Source of the DNA: Cryomorphaceae bacterium BACL7 MAG-120322-bin74
GTDB taxonomy: Bacteria; Bacteroidota; Bacteroidia; Flavobacteriales; Schleiferiaceae
DNA length: 64,000 nt
Assembly (NCBI GenBank): GCA_001438205.1
Contig: LICG01000006.1
Span: 1 to 64,000 of the forward strand
Direction of reading: 5' to 3'
Under the pieces are notes generated by a model. It made no database searches. It was not told where the DNA came from and saw nothing but the letters and a program-made list of their open reading frames with translations. This document shows, in pieces, positions 47,183 through 55,726 of this stretch (positions are counted from its first letter, which is position 1; each line of letters opens with the position of its first letter). The position numbers were made by a program, and so were the translations under genes.

Positions 47183-48537
47183 CAACCATACACCCACGCA
47201 TTTTAATTAAGAACGCCCGACTGATCAACGAAGGCATCATCACCGAAGGTGATATTTTATTAGAACATGGGCGCATCGCGCGCATTGACAGTACCCTGAC
47301 CCCTTCTGACACACACGTCCAAGTAATCGATGCTGCCGGGGGCTACGTTATGCCAGGGGTCATTGATAGCCAAGTGCATTTTCGTGAACCGGGCCTCACA
47401 CATAAAGGGGATATCGCCTCAGAATCTATGGCCGCTATTGCCGGGGGCGTGACAAGCTATGTAGAGCAACCCAATACGGTCCCACAAGCCGTCACAGTGG
47501 AGGAGCTAGAAAAGAAATATGCGCGCGCTGCAGAAGTTTCTTGGGCCAACTACAGCTTCAACATGGGCGCAACCAACAACAACCTTGAGGAACTCAAAAA
47601 GATTTCTAAAAGGGACGTCGCGGGCATCAAAATCTTTATGGGCTCTTCTACAGGCAATATGCTGGTGGACAATCCTGAGACCTTGGAGCGCATTTTTCGC
47701 GAGGTAGACCATCAGCTCATTGCCCACTGTGAAGATGAAGCGACCATTCAGCGCAACCTCCAAAACATTTTAGCCAAAAAAGGCGCAGCCTATTTGACGG
47801 CTGCAGATCATCCTATCATTCGCAGTGCGGAAGGATGTTATGTGAGCTCTTCTGCGGCCATCGCCATGGCAAGAAAAACAGGCGCGCGTTTTCACCTATA
47901 TCATGTATCCACCGCCCAAGAATTAGAGTTGCTTGAAGGGGATATTCCTCTTTCTGAAAAAAAGATCACCGCCGAGGCTTGTGTGCACCATTTGTGGTTT
48001 AGCGACGAGGATTATGCTGACAAGGGAAACTTGATCAAATGGAATCCCGCCATCAAAACAAAAGATGACCGCGACGCATTGCGCGCCGCTCTGCTCAATG
48101 GAAAAATTGATGTGGTCTCTACCGATCATGCGCCCCACACCCTAGAAGAGAAAATGCGTCCCTATATAGATGCGCCCTCAGGAGGCCCCTTGATTCAAAA
48201 TAGCTTGCCTGCCATGATTGAGTTGGCCCGGCGAACGGATATGGATGTCGCACGCATTGTCCAGTTGATGTGCCATAACCAAGCGGACCTCTTCGGTATT
48301 GAAGAGCGTGGTTATCTCCGTGAAGGCTATCATGCTGATGTCGTCATTGTGGACCCATCACGCCCATGGAACGTAACACGTGAGAGCATTCTGAGTAAAT
48401 GTGGGTGGTCTCCTTTTGAAGGAAAAACCTTTGCCGCACGCGTCACGCATACGTTTGTTAACGGGCATTTGGTCTACCGCAATGGTCACGTACGCGGAAA
48501 AGCTGCGGGCCAGCGTTTAATGTTTTTACGGGGATGA
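47179..48537 (+). CDS. pyrC: Dihydroorotase
   Basis: 452-residue zinc amidohydrolase for the third pyrimidine step. The metal region is DSQVHFREPG near 62. The first His of the usual HxH is Gln here, as I recall is normal in the Bacteroidota type. Other elements are IKIFMGSSTGNML (substrate loop), HCEDE, HHLWFSDEDY and TDHAPHT near 315 (catalytic Asp). Length is typical of class I. The start overlaps the mannosyltransferase stop by ATGA and the end overlaps the next start by ATGA. Confidence 0.92.
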   Translation: MTTIHPRILIKNARLINEGIITEGDILLEHGRIARIDSTLTPSDTHVQVIDAAGGYVMPGVIDSQVHFREPGLTHKGDIASESMAAIAGGVTSYVEQPNTVPQAVTVEELEKKYARAAEVSWANYSFNMGATNNNLEELKKISKRDVAGIKIFMGSSTGNMLVDNPETLERIFREVDHQLIAHCEDEATIQRNLQNILAKKGAAYLTAADHPIIRSAEGCYVSSSAAIAMARKTGARFHLYHVSTAQELELLEGDIPLSEKKITAEACVHHLWFSDEDYADKGNLIKWNPAIKTKDDRDALRAALLNGKIDVVSTDHAPHTLEEKMRPYIDAPSGGPLIQNSLPAMIELARRTDMDVARIVQLMCHNQADLFGIEERGYLREGYHADVVIVDPSRPWNVTRESILSKCGWSPFEGKTFAARVTHTFVNGHLVYRNGHVRGKAAGQRLMFLRG

Positions 48538-48974
48538 GCGGGCAGTGGAAAGAGTGGACTAACATGCCTACATACTTCATCCGAAGTCTTTTAGCCTTTG
48601 GATTGTTCCTGTGCCTTTCTGCTTGTCAATTGGATGCCAACAGTGCGGCATCCAACCCCATGGATGCCCCTAATGACCTAATTCCAGAAAAAAAGTTTGT
48701 CTCTCTTTTATACGAAATGAACTTGTTAGAAGGTGCACGGACAGGCAATACCTTATTGGGAGATTCTATCCCATTAAGTCAATTCTACCAAAGTCTTTAC
48801 CAGGCATTTGACGTTCAGCCCGAACAGGTGAAGTCCTCCTTTTCATATTACCACAGCGACCCCCAGAAAATGGCCACCTACTATCAATGGATCATTGACA
48901 GTTTACGCATCGATGTGCAGATATTGAGCACCTCAACTGGGAGTAAATCGGACGAACCCGATGCAAACAACTGA
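48534..48974 (+). CDS. DUF4296 lipoprotein
   Basis: 146-residue predicted lipoprotein. A signal peptide with lipobox LSAC (FGLFLCLSACQLD) places it in the envelope. The middle part (KFVSLLYEMNLLEGARTG...YQSLYQAFDVQPEQVKSSFSYY) resembles DUF4296, a Bacteroidota family normally encoded after dihydroorotase. The start at 48534 overlaps pyrC by ATGA; a start at 48564 (MPTYFIRSLLAF) would give a more standard signal peptide and is equally possible. Function unknown. The end overlaps the next gene by 14 bases. Confidence 0.8.
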   Translation: MSGQWKEWTNMPTYFIRSLLAFGLFLCLSACQLDANSAASNPMDAPNDLIPEKKFVSLLYEMNLLEGARTGNTLLGDSIPLSQFYQSLYQAFDVQPEQVKSSFSYYHSDPQKMATYYQWIIDSLRIDVQILSTSTGSKSDEPDANN

Positions 48975-49950
48975 GCGTTTTCCCTTCATTTCTGACACTT
49001 TTGAAGAGGTGGCATTGCACCTTTTCCGTTATCAAGCACAAAACAACCCTATTTATGCTGCTTGGTTGCAGCACTTAGGCGTAGATCAAGACGCACAATC
49101 GGCTATTCAGTCCGTCATGGATATTCCCTTTTTACCGATTGAAACGTTTAAAACGCATGAGGTTAAGACGGGAAACTTTACCCCTGGCGCCATCTATACT
49201 TCAAGCGGAACCACTGGCCAAGTGCCCTCTCGGCATTTGATCGCTGATCCGGACGCATACTTGAGAAATGCCCAGGCATGTTTTGAACATTTTTACGGTC
49301 CCGTAGACCAATATGCCTGGCTCTGCTTACTCCCTAGCTATATGGAACGAGAGGGTTCTTCCTTGATTGCGATGGCCGACCATTTTGTGAAACAATCTCC
49401 TGCAGATGAAAGTGGTTTCTTTCTCAAAGGCCTGGATGAACTGCGTTATCGCCTCGATACACTTGAACTCAACAGGGTTCCCACCATCCTACTTGGGGTC
49501 ACCTTTGCCCTCTTGGATTGGGCTGAAAGCCTTGAAAAGCCCCTTGCTCTCAAGTCCACCCTCATCATGGAAACGGGGGGCATGAAGGGCCGGCGTGTGG
49601 AACCTATTCGGGCTTCCGTACATGAAACATTAACCCAAGCGTTTGGGGTAGACCGCATTCACTCCGAGTATGGCATGACCGAACTTATGTCCCAGGCCTA
49701 CAGTTATGGTGAGGGCCGGTATATCCCCCCTCCTCAGATGCGCGTACTCCCACGCTCGCCCGAAGCCCCTTTGTCATTGGGTCAGATAGAAAGTCATGCG
49801 GCCCTCAATATTATTGATTTGGCCAATGCTGACGCCTGTGCTTTTATCGCCACATCAGATCTTGGCAAGGTCTTTGAAAATGGTTCTTTTGAAGTCTTGG
49901 GCCGCATAGAAGGTTCGGATCTTCGTGGTTGCTCCTTGATGACGGTTTAA
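48961..49950 (+). CDS. LuxE/PaaK-like acyl-adenylating protein
   Basis: 329-residue member of the adenylate-forming superfamily, close to LuxE acyl-protein synthetase and phenylacetate-CoA ligase. The phosphate-binding loop is YTSSGTTGQVPSRH near residue 80, and the second motif is HSEYGMTELMSQAYS near 235. It lacks the full-length C-terminal domain of large acyl-CoA ligases. No luxC/luxD or aldehyde reductase gene is near, so bioluminescence is not implied. Acyl activation for an unknown acceptor is the best inference. It overlaps the DUF4296 gene and belongs to that operon. Confidence 0.8.
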   Translation: MQTTERFPFISDTFEEVALHLFRYQAQNNPIYAAWLQHLGVDQDAQSAIQSVMDIPFLPIETFKTHEVKTGNFTPGAIYTSSGTTGQVPSRHLIADPDAYLRNAQACFEHFYGPVDQYAWLCLLPSYMEREGSSLIAMADHFVKQSPADESGFFLKGLDELRYRLDTLELNRVPTILLGVTFALLDWAESLEKPLALKSTLIMETGGMKGRRVEPIRASVHETLTQAFGVDRIHSEYGMTELMSQAYSYGEGRYIPPPQMRVLPRSPEAPLSLGQIESHAALNIIDLANADACAFIATSDLGKVFENGSFEVLGRIEGSDLRGCSLMTV

Positions 49951-49962
49951 CCTACATTGACC

Positions 49963-50010
49963 ATGCGCAGCCTCCTTGTTATCTTGCTGCTGTTTGGCCT
50001 ATCCGCCTAG
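49963..50010 (+). other. Tiny 15-codon signal-peptide-like frame
   Basis: ATG at 49963 encodes MRSLLVILLLFGLSA followed by TAG. The same frame reads on from 50011 through 50058 without a stop into the secreted protein starting at 50059, which has its own signal peptide. This looks like either a leftover signal peptide with a stop, an alternative start disabled by one base, or chance. Confidence 0.25.
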
Positions 50011-50058
50011 CCTCACAGCCACGTCACCGTAAAACCGCTTACAGAAGCCCCTATAGAT

Positions 50059-50871
50059 ATGCCTAGCCCCACCCAGCCCTCCCGTAGTACACGCAACCTG
50101 CCGTTGTGGTGGTTGACCACCGTCCTGATTCTTCTCGCGTCACCGTTGTCCGCCCAGTGGGTGCACGAATGGACCCCTATTACCGTGGACGGCAGCCTCG
50201 CGTTCGCGTTATCCGACAGCACCGCCGTCTACGCAGAACGTTCCGCTGATGAAGGATACGACATCACCAAGCGTGTTTGGGTAGAAAAAATCAGCCTTTC
50301 GGACGAAACCCTCGCTGAAGGCGCCTCCCTTTTTAACGCAAAAGGAAAGGTGATGGGTACCACCCGTATGGCCCTCCGTATTGAAAATATTGGGATGCCC
50401 ACAGATCGTCGAATGGCAAAGAAATATGTTACTGGCTTACTAAAGGGGCATGTGCGTTCCTCTGGATTTATTAGCCATTCATGGCCAGAGCGCGCGCTTG
50501 TAGCATTTTTAACTGAAAAACGCATAGGGCCCTTTTGGGAGGGATTTTCAAGCTACCTCAACACCTTTGGCTTTGAACAACTAAAAAATGCGCCTAGCGA
50601 ATTACAGGATGCAGGACTGGACGCATGGGTCTTGCGCTACCAGGACCGCAGCAACTCGGATGAGCAAAAATTTAGAATGATTGTCTTCACGCGAGGCGAG
50701 GTAGGTATTCAATGTATTCTTACAGATCAAGAAGTTTTAACGCTGCCCAAATTAAAACTTCAAGAGTCCAAAGTCTTTGGCCAGCTGCATCATTTGGCGA
50801 AGCCCACACTGACCCAGTCTGCTGGTTATGAGTATACTGCCTATGCCTGCATCCCGCTAGAAGATGCGTAG
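50059..50871 (+). CDS. Secreted protein of unknown function
   Basis: 270 residues. A signal peptide at about residues 15-34 (PLWWLTTVLILLASPLSAQ) comes after a basic lead. The mature part shows alternating polar/hydrophobic beta-strand sequence with no recognisable domain. No lipobox, no T9SS tail. It overlaps the VOC gene by eight bases (ATGCGTAG), so the two are co-translated. I recognise no family. Confidence 0.6.
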   Translation: MPSPTQPSRSTRNLPLWWLTTVLILLASPLSAQWVHEWTPITVDGSLAFALSDSTAVYAERSADEGYDITKRVWVEKISLSDETLAEGASLFNAKGKVMGTTRMALRIENIGMPTDRRMAKKYVTGLLKGHVRSSGFISHSWPERALVAFLTEKRIGPFWEGFSSYLNTFGFEQLKNAPSELQDAGLDAWVLRYQDRSNSDEQKFRMIVFTRGEVGIQCILTDQEVLTLPKLKLQESKVFGQLHHLAKPTLTQSAGYEYTAYACIPLEDA

Positions 50872-51253
50872 CGGCATTTTTATGGTCACCTTGGTGGTGC
50901 CAGATTATGATGAGGCTATTGCCCACTATACCCAAGCATGGGGCTTTGATCTTTTAGAAGACAGCCAAAGAAGCCCTGAAAAGCGTTGGGTCAGAGTTGC
51001 CCCAAAAGGCAGTACTTGTGCCCTGCTTCTAGCACAGGCTACCCATCCAGCGCAACATGCCGCCATTGGACATCAAACGGGAGGACGAGTAGCCTTCTTT
51101 TTACATTCAGAGGACCTTATAGAGGATGTCACCCGACTTGCCACGTATGGCTGCCACCCAGAAGCCCCCATTCGTCAAGAGGATTTTGGAAAAGTATGCG
51201 TGATTGCGGACCGCTTTGGTAACCGTTGGGATTTGATCCAGCCCCTTACTTGA
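50864..51253 (+). CDS. VOC/glyoxalase-fold protein
   Basis: 129-residue single VOC domain. Beta-alpha-beta-beta-beta repeats start with [20 protein letters not shown]. The second half has [17 protein letters not shown] and [10 protein letters not shown]. Possible metal ligands are not clear. It could be a glyoxalase-like lyase, isomerase or resistance protein. The start overlaps the secreted protein gene and the stop overlaps the opposing tyrS stop by eight bases. Confidence 0.75.
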   Translation: MRSGIFMVTLVVPDYDEAIAHYTQAWGFDLLEDSQRSPEKRWVRVAPKGSTCALLLAQATHPAQHAAIGHQTGGRVAFFLHSEDLIEDVTRLATYGCHPEAPIRQEDFGKVCVIADRFGNRWDLIQPLT

Positions 51254-52523
51254 TGACAATCAAGGCGTAATTCTTTTTGCCTTTTTGTGCTAATAGATAG
51301 CCCCCGCCAATGATGTCTTCCGAGGTCACTATATACGCGGCATCTACTTTGGATTTGTTAAGGGAAACGCCCCCAGCAGCCAATAATTTTTTTGCTTCGC
51401 CACGTGAGGCAAACAAGGCTGTATCCGCACAAAGAACCTCCAGAATGGGCAATCCAGCTTGAATGGCCTCCTTTTGAACTTCCATCTGTGGAACCCCCTC
51501 AAAAACATCTAATAAAGTGCGCGCATCTAGACCTTTCAGATCCTCTGCCGTTGATTGCCCGAAGAGAATTTGACTCGCCTGAAGCGCTTTTTGAAGCTCC
51601 TCTTCAGAATGAACTCTTGCTGTGATGTCAGCAGCCAATGCCTTTTGTAAAATGCGCAAGTGGGGCGCCTGGGCGTGCTCGGCTTCAAGCGATTCTATTT
51701 CTTCCCGTGATTTGGTGGTAAAAATGCGGATATAATTTCCACCATCCTCATCGGCTGCATTGAGCCAGAATTGATAGAATTGATAGGGACTGGTCCGATT
51801 CGGGTCTAGCCAAACATTGCCCCCCTCCGTTTTGCCAAACTTGGTTCCATCCGCTTTTTTAATCAAAGGGGTCGTGAGGGCAAACGCCTCGCCTGCGCCC
51901 ATTCGGCGAATAAGCTCGGTTCCCGTAGTGATATTACCCCATTGATCACTTCCGCCCATCTGCAAACGGATGCCTTCATTTTTCCAAAGATGAAAAAAGT
52001 CATAGCCCTGGATCAATTGGTAGCTAAACTCGGTAAAACTGATGCCACTTTCTTGGCGGCTCTTGACGGAATCCTTGGCCAACATGTAATTCACCGTGAT
52101 ATGCTTGCCTATATCCCGAATGAAGTCCAAAAAGCCAAAATCTTTAAACCAGTCGTAATTATTGACAATTTTTGCCCCGTTTGGACCATCAAAATCCAAG
52201 AATTTCATGAGCTGAGCCTTTTGGCCCGCTAGGTTTTTTTCTAGCGTTTCCGCATCTAAGAGTTGACGCTCGGCTGACTTAAAAGATGGGTCTCCCACCA
52301 TACCGGTCGCCCCACCTATCAGCGCATAGGGTTGGTGCCCAGCGCGCTGAAAATGGACCAGCATCATCACCTGAACCAAATTGCCCACCCCTAAAGAGTC
52401 GGCCGTAGGGTCAAATCCGATATAGGCCTTTTGAGGACCTGAAGCCAATAATTCTTCCGTGCCAGGCATGCTGTCATGCAGCATCCGGCGCCAGCGCAAT
52501 TCTTCAACAAAGGGGGTGCTCAT
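51246..52523 (-). CDS. tyrS: Tyrosyl-tRNA synthetase
   Basis: 425-residue class I synthetase charging tRNA-Tyr. The Rossmann catalytic core has [10 protein letters not shown], the helix-binding [11 protein letters not shown], the substrate region GSDQWGNI and the KMSKS-equivalent KFGKT at about 235. The C-terminal S4-like RNA-binding domain is about 355-425. The HIGH-equivalent reads SLGVGN: the first His, catalytic in characterised TyrRS, is Gly (codon GGG). I chose the start at 52523 (MSTPFVEEL) because a perfect TACCTTTG promoter ends five bases upstream, inside the longer frame. It is divergent from an SDR gene. Confidence 0.93.
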   Translation of the reverse strand: MSTPFVEELRWRRMLHDSMPGTEELLASGPQKAYIGFDPTADSLGVGNLVQVMMLVHFQRAGHQPYALIGGATGMVGDPSFKSAERQLLDAETLEKNLAGQKAQLMKFLDFDGPNGAKIVNNYDWFKDFGFLDFIRDIGKHITVNYMLAKDSVKSRQESGISFTEFSYQLIQGYDFFHLWKNEGIRLQMGGSDQWGNITTGTELIRRMGAGEAFALTTPLIKKADGTKFGKTEGGNVWLDPNRTSPYQFYQFWLNAADEDGGNYIRIFTTKSREEIESLEAEHAQAPHLRILQKALAADITARVHSEEELQKALQASQILFGQSTAEDLKGLDARTLLDVFEGVPQMEVQKEAIQAGLPILEVLCADTALFASRGEAKKLLAAGGVSLNKSKVDAAYIVTSEDIIGGGYLLAQKGKKNYALIVIK

Positions 52524-52528
52524 GCCTA

Positions 52529-52536
52529 CAAAGGTA
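52529..52536 (-). promoter_or_regulatory. -7 promoter box TACCTTTG of tyrS, leaderless spacing
   Basis: TACCTTTG, then TAGGC, then ATG 52523 on the minus strand. Exact consensus with a five-base gap. Confidence 0.6.
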
Positions 52537-52561
52537 TAGCCCATAACCCTGAGGCGGACGC

Positions 52562-52569
52562 TACATTTG
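52562..52569 (+). promoter_or_regulatory. -7 promoter box TACATTTG of SDR gene, leaderless spacing
   Basis: TACATTTG, then TTCT, then ATG 52574. Exact consensus with a four-base gap, back to back with the tyrS box 25 bases away. Confidence 0.65.
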
Positions 52570-52573
52570 TTCT

Positions 52574-53575
52574 ATGATTGTTGTGACAGGTGCCTCGGGG
52601 ATGTTGGGCGCACAAATTGTGCTACAAGCCCACTTGTCAGGGCTTGGCCCCATTCGCGCTTTATACCGGAGTACATCTTCCTTAGCCTCCGTCCAAATTA
52701 GCTGGGCAGCGCAAGGCTATCCGCAGGTGTTCGCGGCCATTGAATGGCGCCAAGTTGATTTGCTTGATGCCCTTGAAACCTATGAGGCCATCCAAGGTAC
52801 CCAAGCTTTAGTCCATGCTGCTGCAGTCGTTTCTTTCCGAAAAAAAGATGAGCCTGGCATGCGCAAAGCCAATCCACACATGAGTGAGAACGTTTGGCTT
52901 TCCGCACTGGATGCCCGCATCACACAGGGTATTCATATCAGCAGCATTGCCACGCTTAGCACAGATCCTCGTAGCCCCATGGTGACAGAAACCCATGAGG
53001 CCAAGCGTTCGAGTCTTAGCGCGTATGGACAATCCAAATATGACGCAGAGATGGTTGCATGGCGTTATGCCGAAGAAGGTGTCCCTATGACGGTACTCCA
53101 TCCCAGCGTCATCTTAGGACCGCCCGCTTGGCAAGAGGGCAGCAGCCTCTTCCCAAAAACCATTGCCAATGGCCTCGCCTTTGTTTCTCCTGGCGCTACG
53201 GGGTGGGTCGATGTGCGGGATGTAGCGGAGGCCGTTGTGACTATACTAGGAAAACCTCACCCAGGTGAACGGTATATTCTCAATGGAACAAATGCTTCCT
53301 TTCAAACAGTCTTTAGTCAATTGGCCATGGGACTTAAAAAGAATCCCCCGCGCTGGGTCGCGCCCAGGTGGACCTTGGCTTTGGCGTGGCGATTAGAGCG
53401 ACTTCGTGAAAGATTTTTGGATAGTCGCCCCCTGCTGACCAAAGACAGCGTATCCGCAGCCTGTAGCACTGTGACCTATAGTGCAGAAAAAGCACAATTA
53501 GCCGGCTTTCATTTTAGACCCCTCGAAGACACAACAGCTTGGGTTACCCAGCAATATTTTTCCCTTTATTCCTAG
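52574..53575 (+). CDS. Extended SDR, NAD-dependent epimerase/reductase-like
   Basis: 333-residue extended short-chain dehydrogenase. The NAD-binding motif TGASGMLGAQI is at about 5-15, and the catalytic YGQSKYDAE (YxxxK) is near 156. The sequence HAAAVVSFRKKDEPGMRKAN resembles dihydroflavonol-4-reductase-like and NAD(P)-dependent sterol/ketone reductase members. The substrate is not predictable. It is a single-gene transcript. Confidence 0.8.
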   Translation: MIVVTGASGMLGAQIVLQAHLSGLGPIRALYRSTSSLASVQISWAAQGYPQVFAAIEWRQVDLLDALETYEAIQGTQALVHAAAVVSFRKKDEPGMRKANPHMSENVWLSALDARITQGIHISSIATLSTDPRSPMVTETHEAKRSSLSAYGQSKYDAEMVAWRYAEEGVPMTVLHPSVILGPPAWQEGSSLFPKTIANGLAFVSPGATGWVDVRDVAEAVVTILGKPHPGERYILNGTNASFQTVFSQLAMGLKKNPPRWVAPRWTLALAWRLERLRERFLDSRPLLTKDSVSAACSTVTYSAEKAQLAGFHFRPLEDTTAWVTQQYFSLYS

Positions 53576-53679
53576 TTCCATTTACCTAGATTTTTTATCG
53601 TATTGGTTTTTAGGCATTTATACCCGTTTTTTGAATAAATACACAGGCAAAATCATTTTTTTTCCGTACTTTATAGACC

Positions 53680-54693
53680 ATGTCCCTGAGAATTTTTTTG
53701 CATATTCCCCTCTTACTTACCATGCTCTGGGGCTGCCAAGGCCCGGCACCTACAGAGATGGAAGAAATAGATTCTGCCTTTGAATGGACGGATCCCAGCA
53801 CCGCTTTTGCCTATCCGGGACCCTACGCCGAAGGAGATAGTTTGCTTGGCGAACAGGCATTAGATTTTTTGGATGGATTTGCACAGGGAGATCTTTCCTC
53901 TTTTCCCTATCCGATTGCTGACAGTATAAAAGTGAGTTTATTAGATGAACCCGTTTTCGTTATTCTAGGAAAGGATTTTAAGTCCTACTTACAAGGATTT
54001 CATCACCGTTTTCTTAAAGTAGAATACGAAGCTTTTAATGTCCGGACTGCTTATAACATTTCCTTTAAAACGCATATGTCCTTCTGTTTTGGCCGCTGGC
54101 AATACACCACAAAAGATGGAAATCTAGACGATCGATATGGGACTTTTGTCCTGGTATTGGATTCCCTAGGAAGAATGAATACCCTGTCTGAATGGGGGGC
54201 TTGTTGGCCAACTAATTCCCCCATTCCTTTTCATCCGAACTCAGATCCGCGTTCATTCCATTTTTACTCCCCTACAAAACTCGGGACGCAAAAGACTGCT
54301 GTTATGGCGGTTAACGCCGTTCAATCCCTTCATGCCAGGGATTCTGTCCGATCGCATTCTGATATGGCAGACAGTGTCCTATTAACTACCTCGTGTGGCC
54401 TAAATCAACACTTGTCAAAATTTGACATTGGCAGGATAAGCTATCATTATGAACCTTTTATTGGCGTTTATCCCATTAGTGTCATCCCGTTTTATATGAA
54501 ACGGCAAAAGGAAGAAATCGTCCATGTGATGGATTACGAAAGCTTCGTTGAGGACGGTGCCGTTCGTCGCTATTCCTATTTTCGGACATTTATATTTGAC
54601 GCCTCTCACAAAATTCGCACTATTTTGGTCCAACGTCGATTGGTCCCCAATTCTGTAGATTGGACATGGCAACGCGCGCCCATCAAGCCATGA
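53680..54693 (+). CDS. Lipoprotein of unknown function
   Basis: 337 residues. The N-terminus MSLRIFLHIPLLLTMLWGCQG ends in a lipobox LWGC, so it is a predicted lipoprotein. The rest is rich in aromatic residues, with a Phe-rich central part, and no known domain is seen. Bases 53576-53679 upstream and the gene itself look more AT-rich than the neighbours. No consensus -7 box was found: TACTTTAT at 53669-53676 matches six of eight. It is convergent with the threonine dehydrogenase-like gene. Confidence 0.65.
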   Translation: MSLRIFLHIPLLLTMLWGCQGPAPTEMEEIDSAFEWTDPSTAFAYPGPYAEGDSLLGEQALDFLDGFAQGDLSSFPYPIADSIKVSLLDEPVFVILGKDFKSYLQGFHHRFLKVEYEAFNVRTAYNISFKTHMSFCFGRWQYTTKDGNLDDRYGTFVLVLDSLGRMNTLSEWGACWPTNSPIPFHPNSDPRSFHFYSPTKLGTQKTAVMAVNAVQSLHARDSVRSHSDMADSVLLTTSCGLNQHLSKFDIGRISYHYEPFIGVYPISVIPFYMKRQKEEIVHVMDYESFVEDGAVRRYSYFRTFIFDASHKIRTILVQRRLVPNSVDWTWQRAPIKP

Positions 54694-54697
54694 TATT

Positions 54698-55618
54698 TTA
54701 GATATGGGCGACCATGTCGTCTACCAAGGTGGATAAGGTATAGTGGGGCTTCCATCCCCAATCGTTTTTTGCACGCGCATCGTCCATCCGCTGTGGCCAG
54801 CTAGCGGCAATCGCTTGACGAAAATCAGGCGCATAGCGCATGTCAAGTGTAGGGTAATGGCGTTTCATTTCAAGTGCCAACTCTGCGGGCGTAAAATCCA
54901 CTCCAGAGACATTATAACTGGTTCGGATCTTTACCTTTTCTTCGGGGGCTTCCATCAAAGACAAAGTGGCACGAATGGCATCTTCCATGTGCATCATAGG
55001 CAGACGGGTCTCCGCTTCTAAAAAGCACGTGTAGGTATTCTCCTTACGTGCTGCATGAAATATGTCAATCGCATAATCTGTGGTTCCTCCTCCTGGCAGC
55101 GTCTTCCAAGAAATCAAGCCAGGGTAGCGCAAACTCCGCACATCTACTCCATATTTTTCGTGGTAATACTGGCACCAAAGCTCCCCGGCTAGTTTAGAAA
55201 TTCCATAGACCGTTGTGGGGTCCATAGGGCTATACTGGGGGGTATCCAAAACGGGTGTATTAGGGCCAAATGCCGCAATAGAACTAGGCCAAAAAACCTG
55301 CTTGATCAATCCCTCCTTTGCCATGTTCAGGACATAGAAGAGCGTATTCATATTCAGAGCCCAGGCTTTTTCGGGCATTTTCTCTCCTGTCGCACTTAGC
55401 ATCGCTACCAAATGATATACCTGTGTGATCCCTTGCTCTTGAACGAGCGTGCGCAAGGCTTCTTCATCCATGGCATTGAGCTCGGCACAAGGCTGTGTTA
55501 AGCCCTCCCTGCGCAGGTCTGTTGCCCATACATTCTCGGCTCCAAGCCGCGTGCGCAAAGCCGCAACCAACTCCGTTCCGATCTGCCCGGCAGCGCCGAG
55601 TACCAATGCCTTTTTCAT
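54698..55618 (-). CDS. SDR-type L-threonine 3-dehydrogenase
   Basis: 306-residue extended SDR. The NAD motif is LGAAGQIGTELV at about 7-18, and the catalytic pair is in TVYGISKLAGE near 140. The segments RYPGLISWKTLPGGGTTD and LPMMHMEDAI are diagnostic for the epimerase-type ThrDH, which oxidises threonine to 2-amino-3-ketobutyrate, rather than for sugar epimerases. It has a leaderless TACATTTG promoter. It is divergent from trhO. Confidence 0.88.
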   Translation of the reverse strand: MKKALVLGAAGQIGTELVAALRTRLGAENVWATDLRREGLTQPCAELNAMDEEALRTLVQEQGITQVYHLVAMLSATGEKMPEKAWALNMNTLFYVLNMAKEGLIKQVFWPSSIAAFGPNTPVLDTPQYSPMDPTTVYGISKLAGELWCQYYHEKYGVDVRSLRYPGLISWKTLPGGGTTDYAIDIFHAARKENTYTCFLEAETRLPMMHMEDAIRATLSLMEAPEEKVKIRTSYNVSGVDFTPAELALEMKRHYPTLDMRYAPDFRQAIAASWPQRMDDARAKNDWGWKPHYTLSTLVDDMVAHI

Positions 55619-55622
55619 TTCA

Positions 55623-55630
55623 CAAATGTA
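55623..55630 (-). promoter_or_regulatory. -7 promoter box TACATTTG of threonine dehydrogenase gene, leaderless spacing
   Basis: TACATTTG, then TGAA, then ATG 55618 on the minus strand. Exact consensus, four-base gap. Confidence 0.65.
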
Positions 55631-55714
55631 TCGCCGAAGGTGCTGACGAAAATCAACCCTAGATTTTCCCGCGTGGGACCTTTGTTGCCTTTCCTCCTTG
55701 AGAACTGCTTGACT

Positions 55715-55722
55715 TACCTTTG
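55715..55722 (+). promoter_or_regulatory. -7 promoter box TACCTTTG of trhO-hmgA-hpd, leaderless spacing
   Basis: TACCTTTG, then TACT, then ATG 55727. Exact consensus, four-base gap; it excludes a start 29 codons upstream. Confidence 0.65.
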
Positions 55723-55726
55723 TACT

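Noticed and set aside
48961-49950. Bioluminescence lux operon
   Set aside because: Only a LuxE-like frame is present; no luxA, luxB, luxC or luxD in the window.
54698-55618. UDP-glucose 4-epimerase
   Set aside because: The RYPGLISWKTLPGGGTTD and LPMMHMED segments point to the epimerase-type threonine dehydrogenase.
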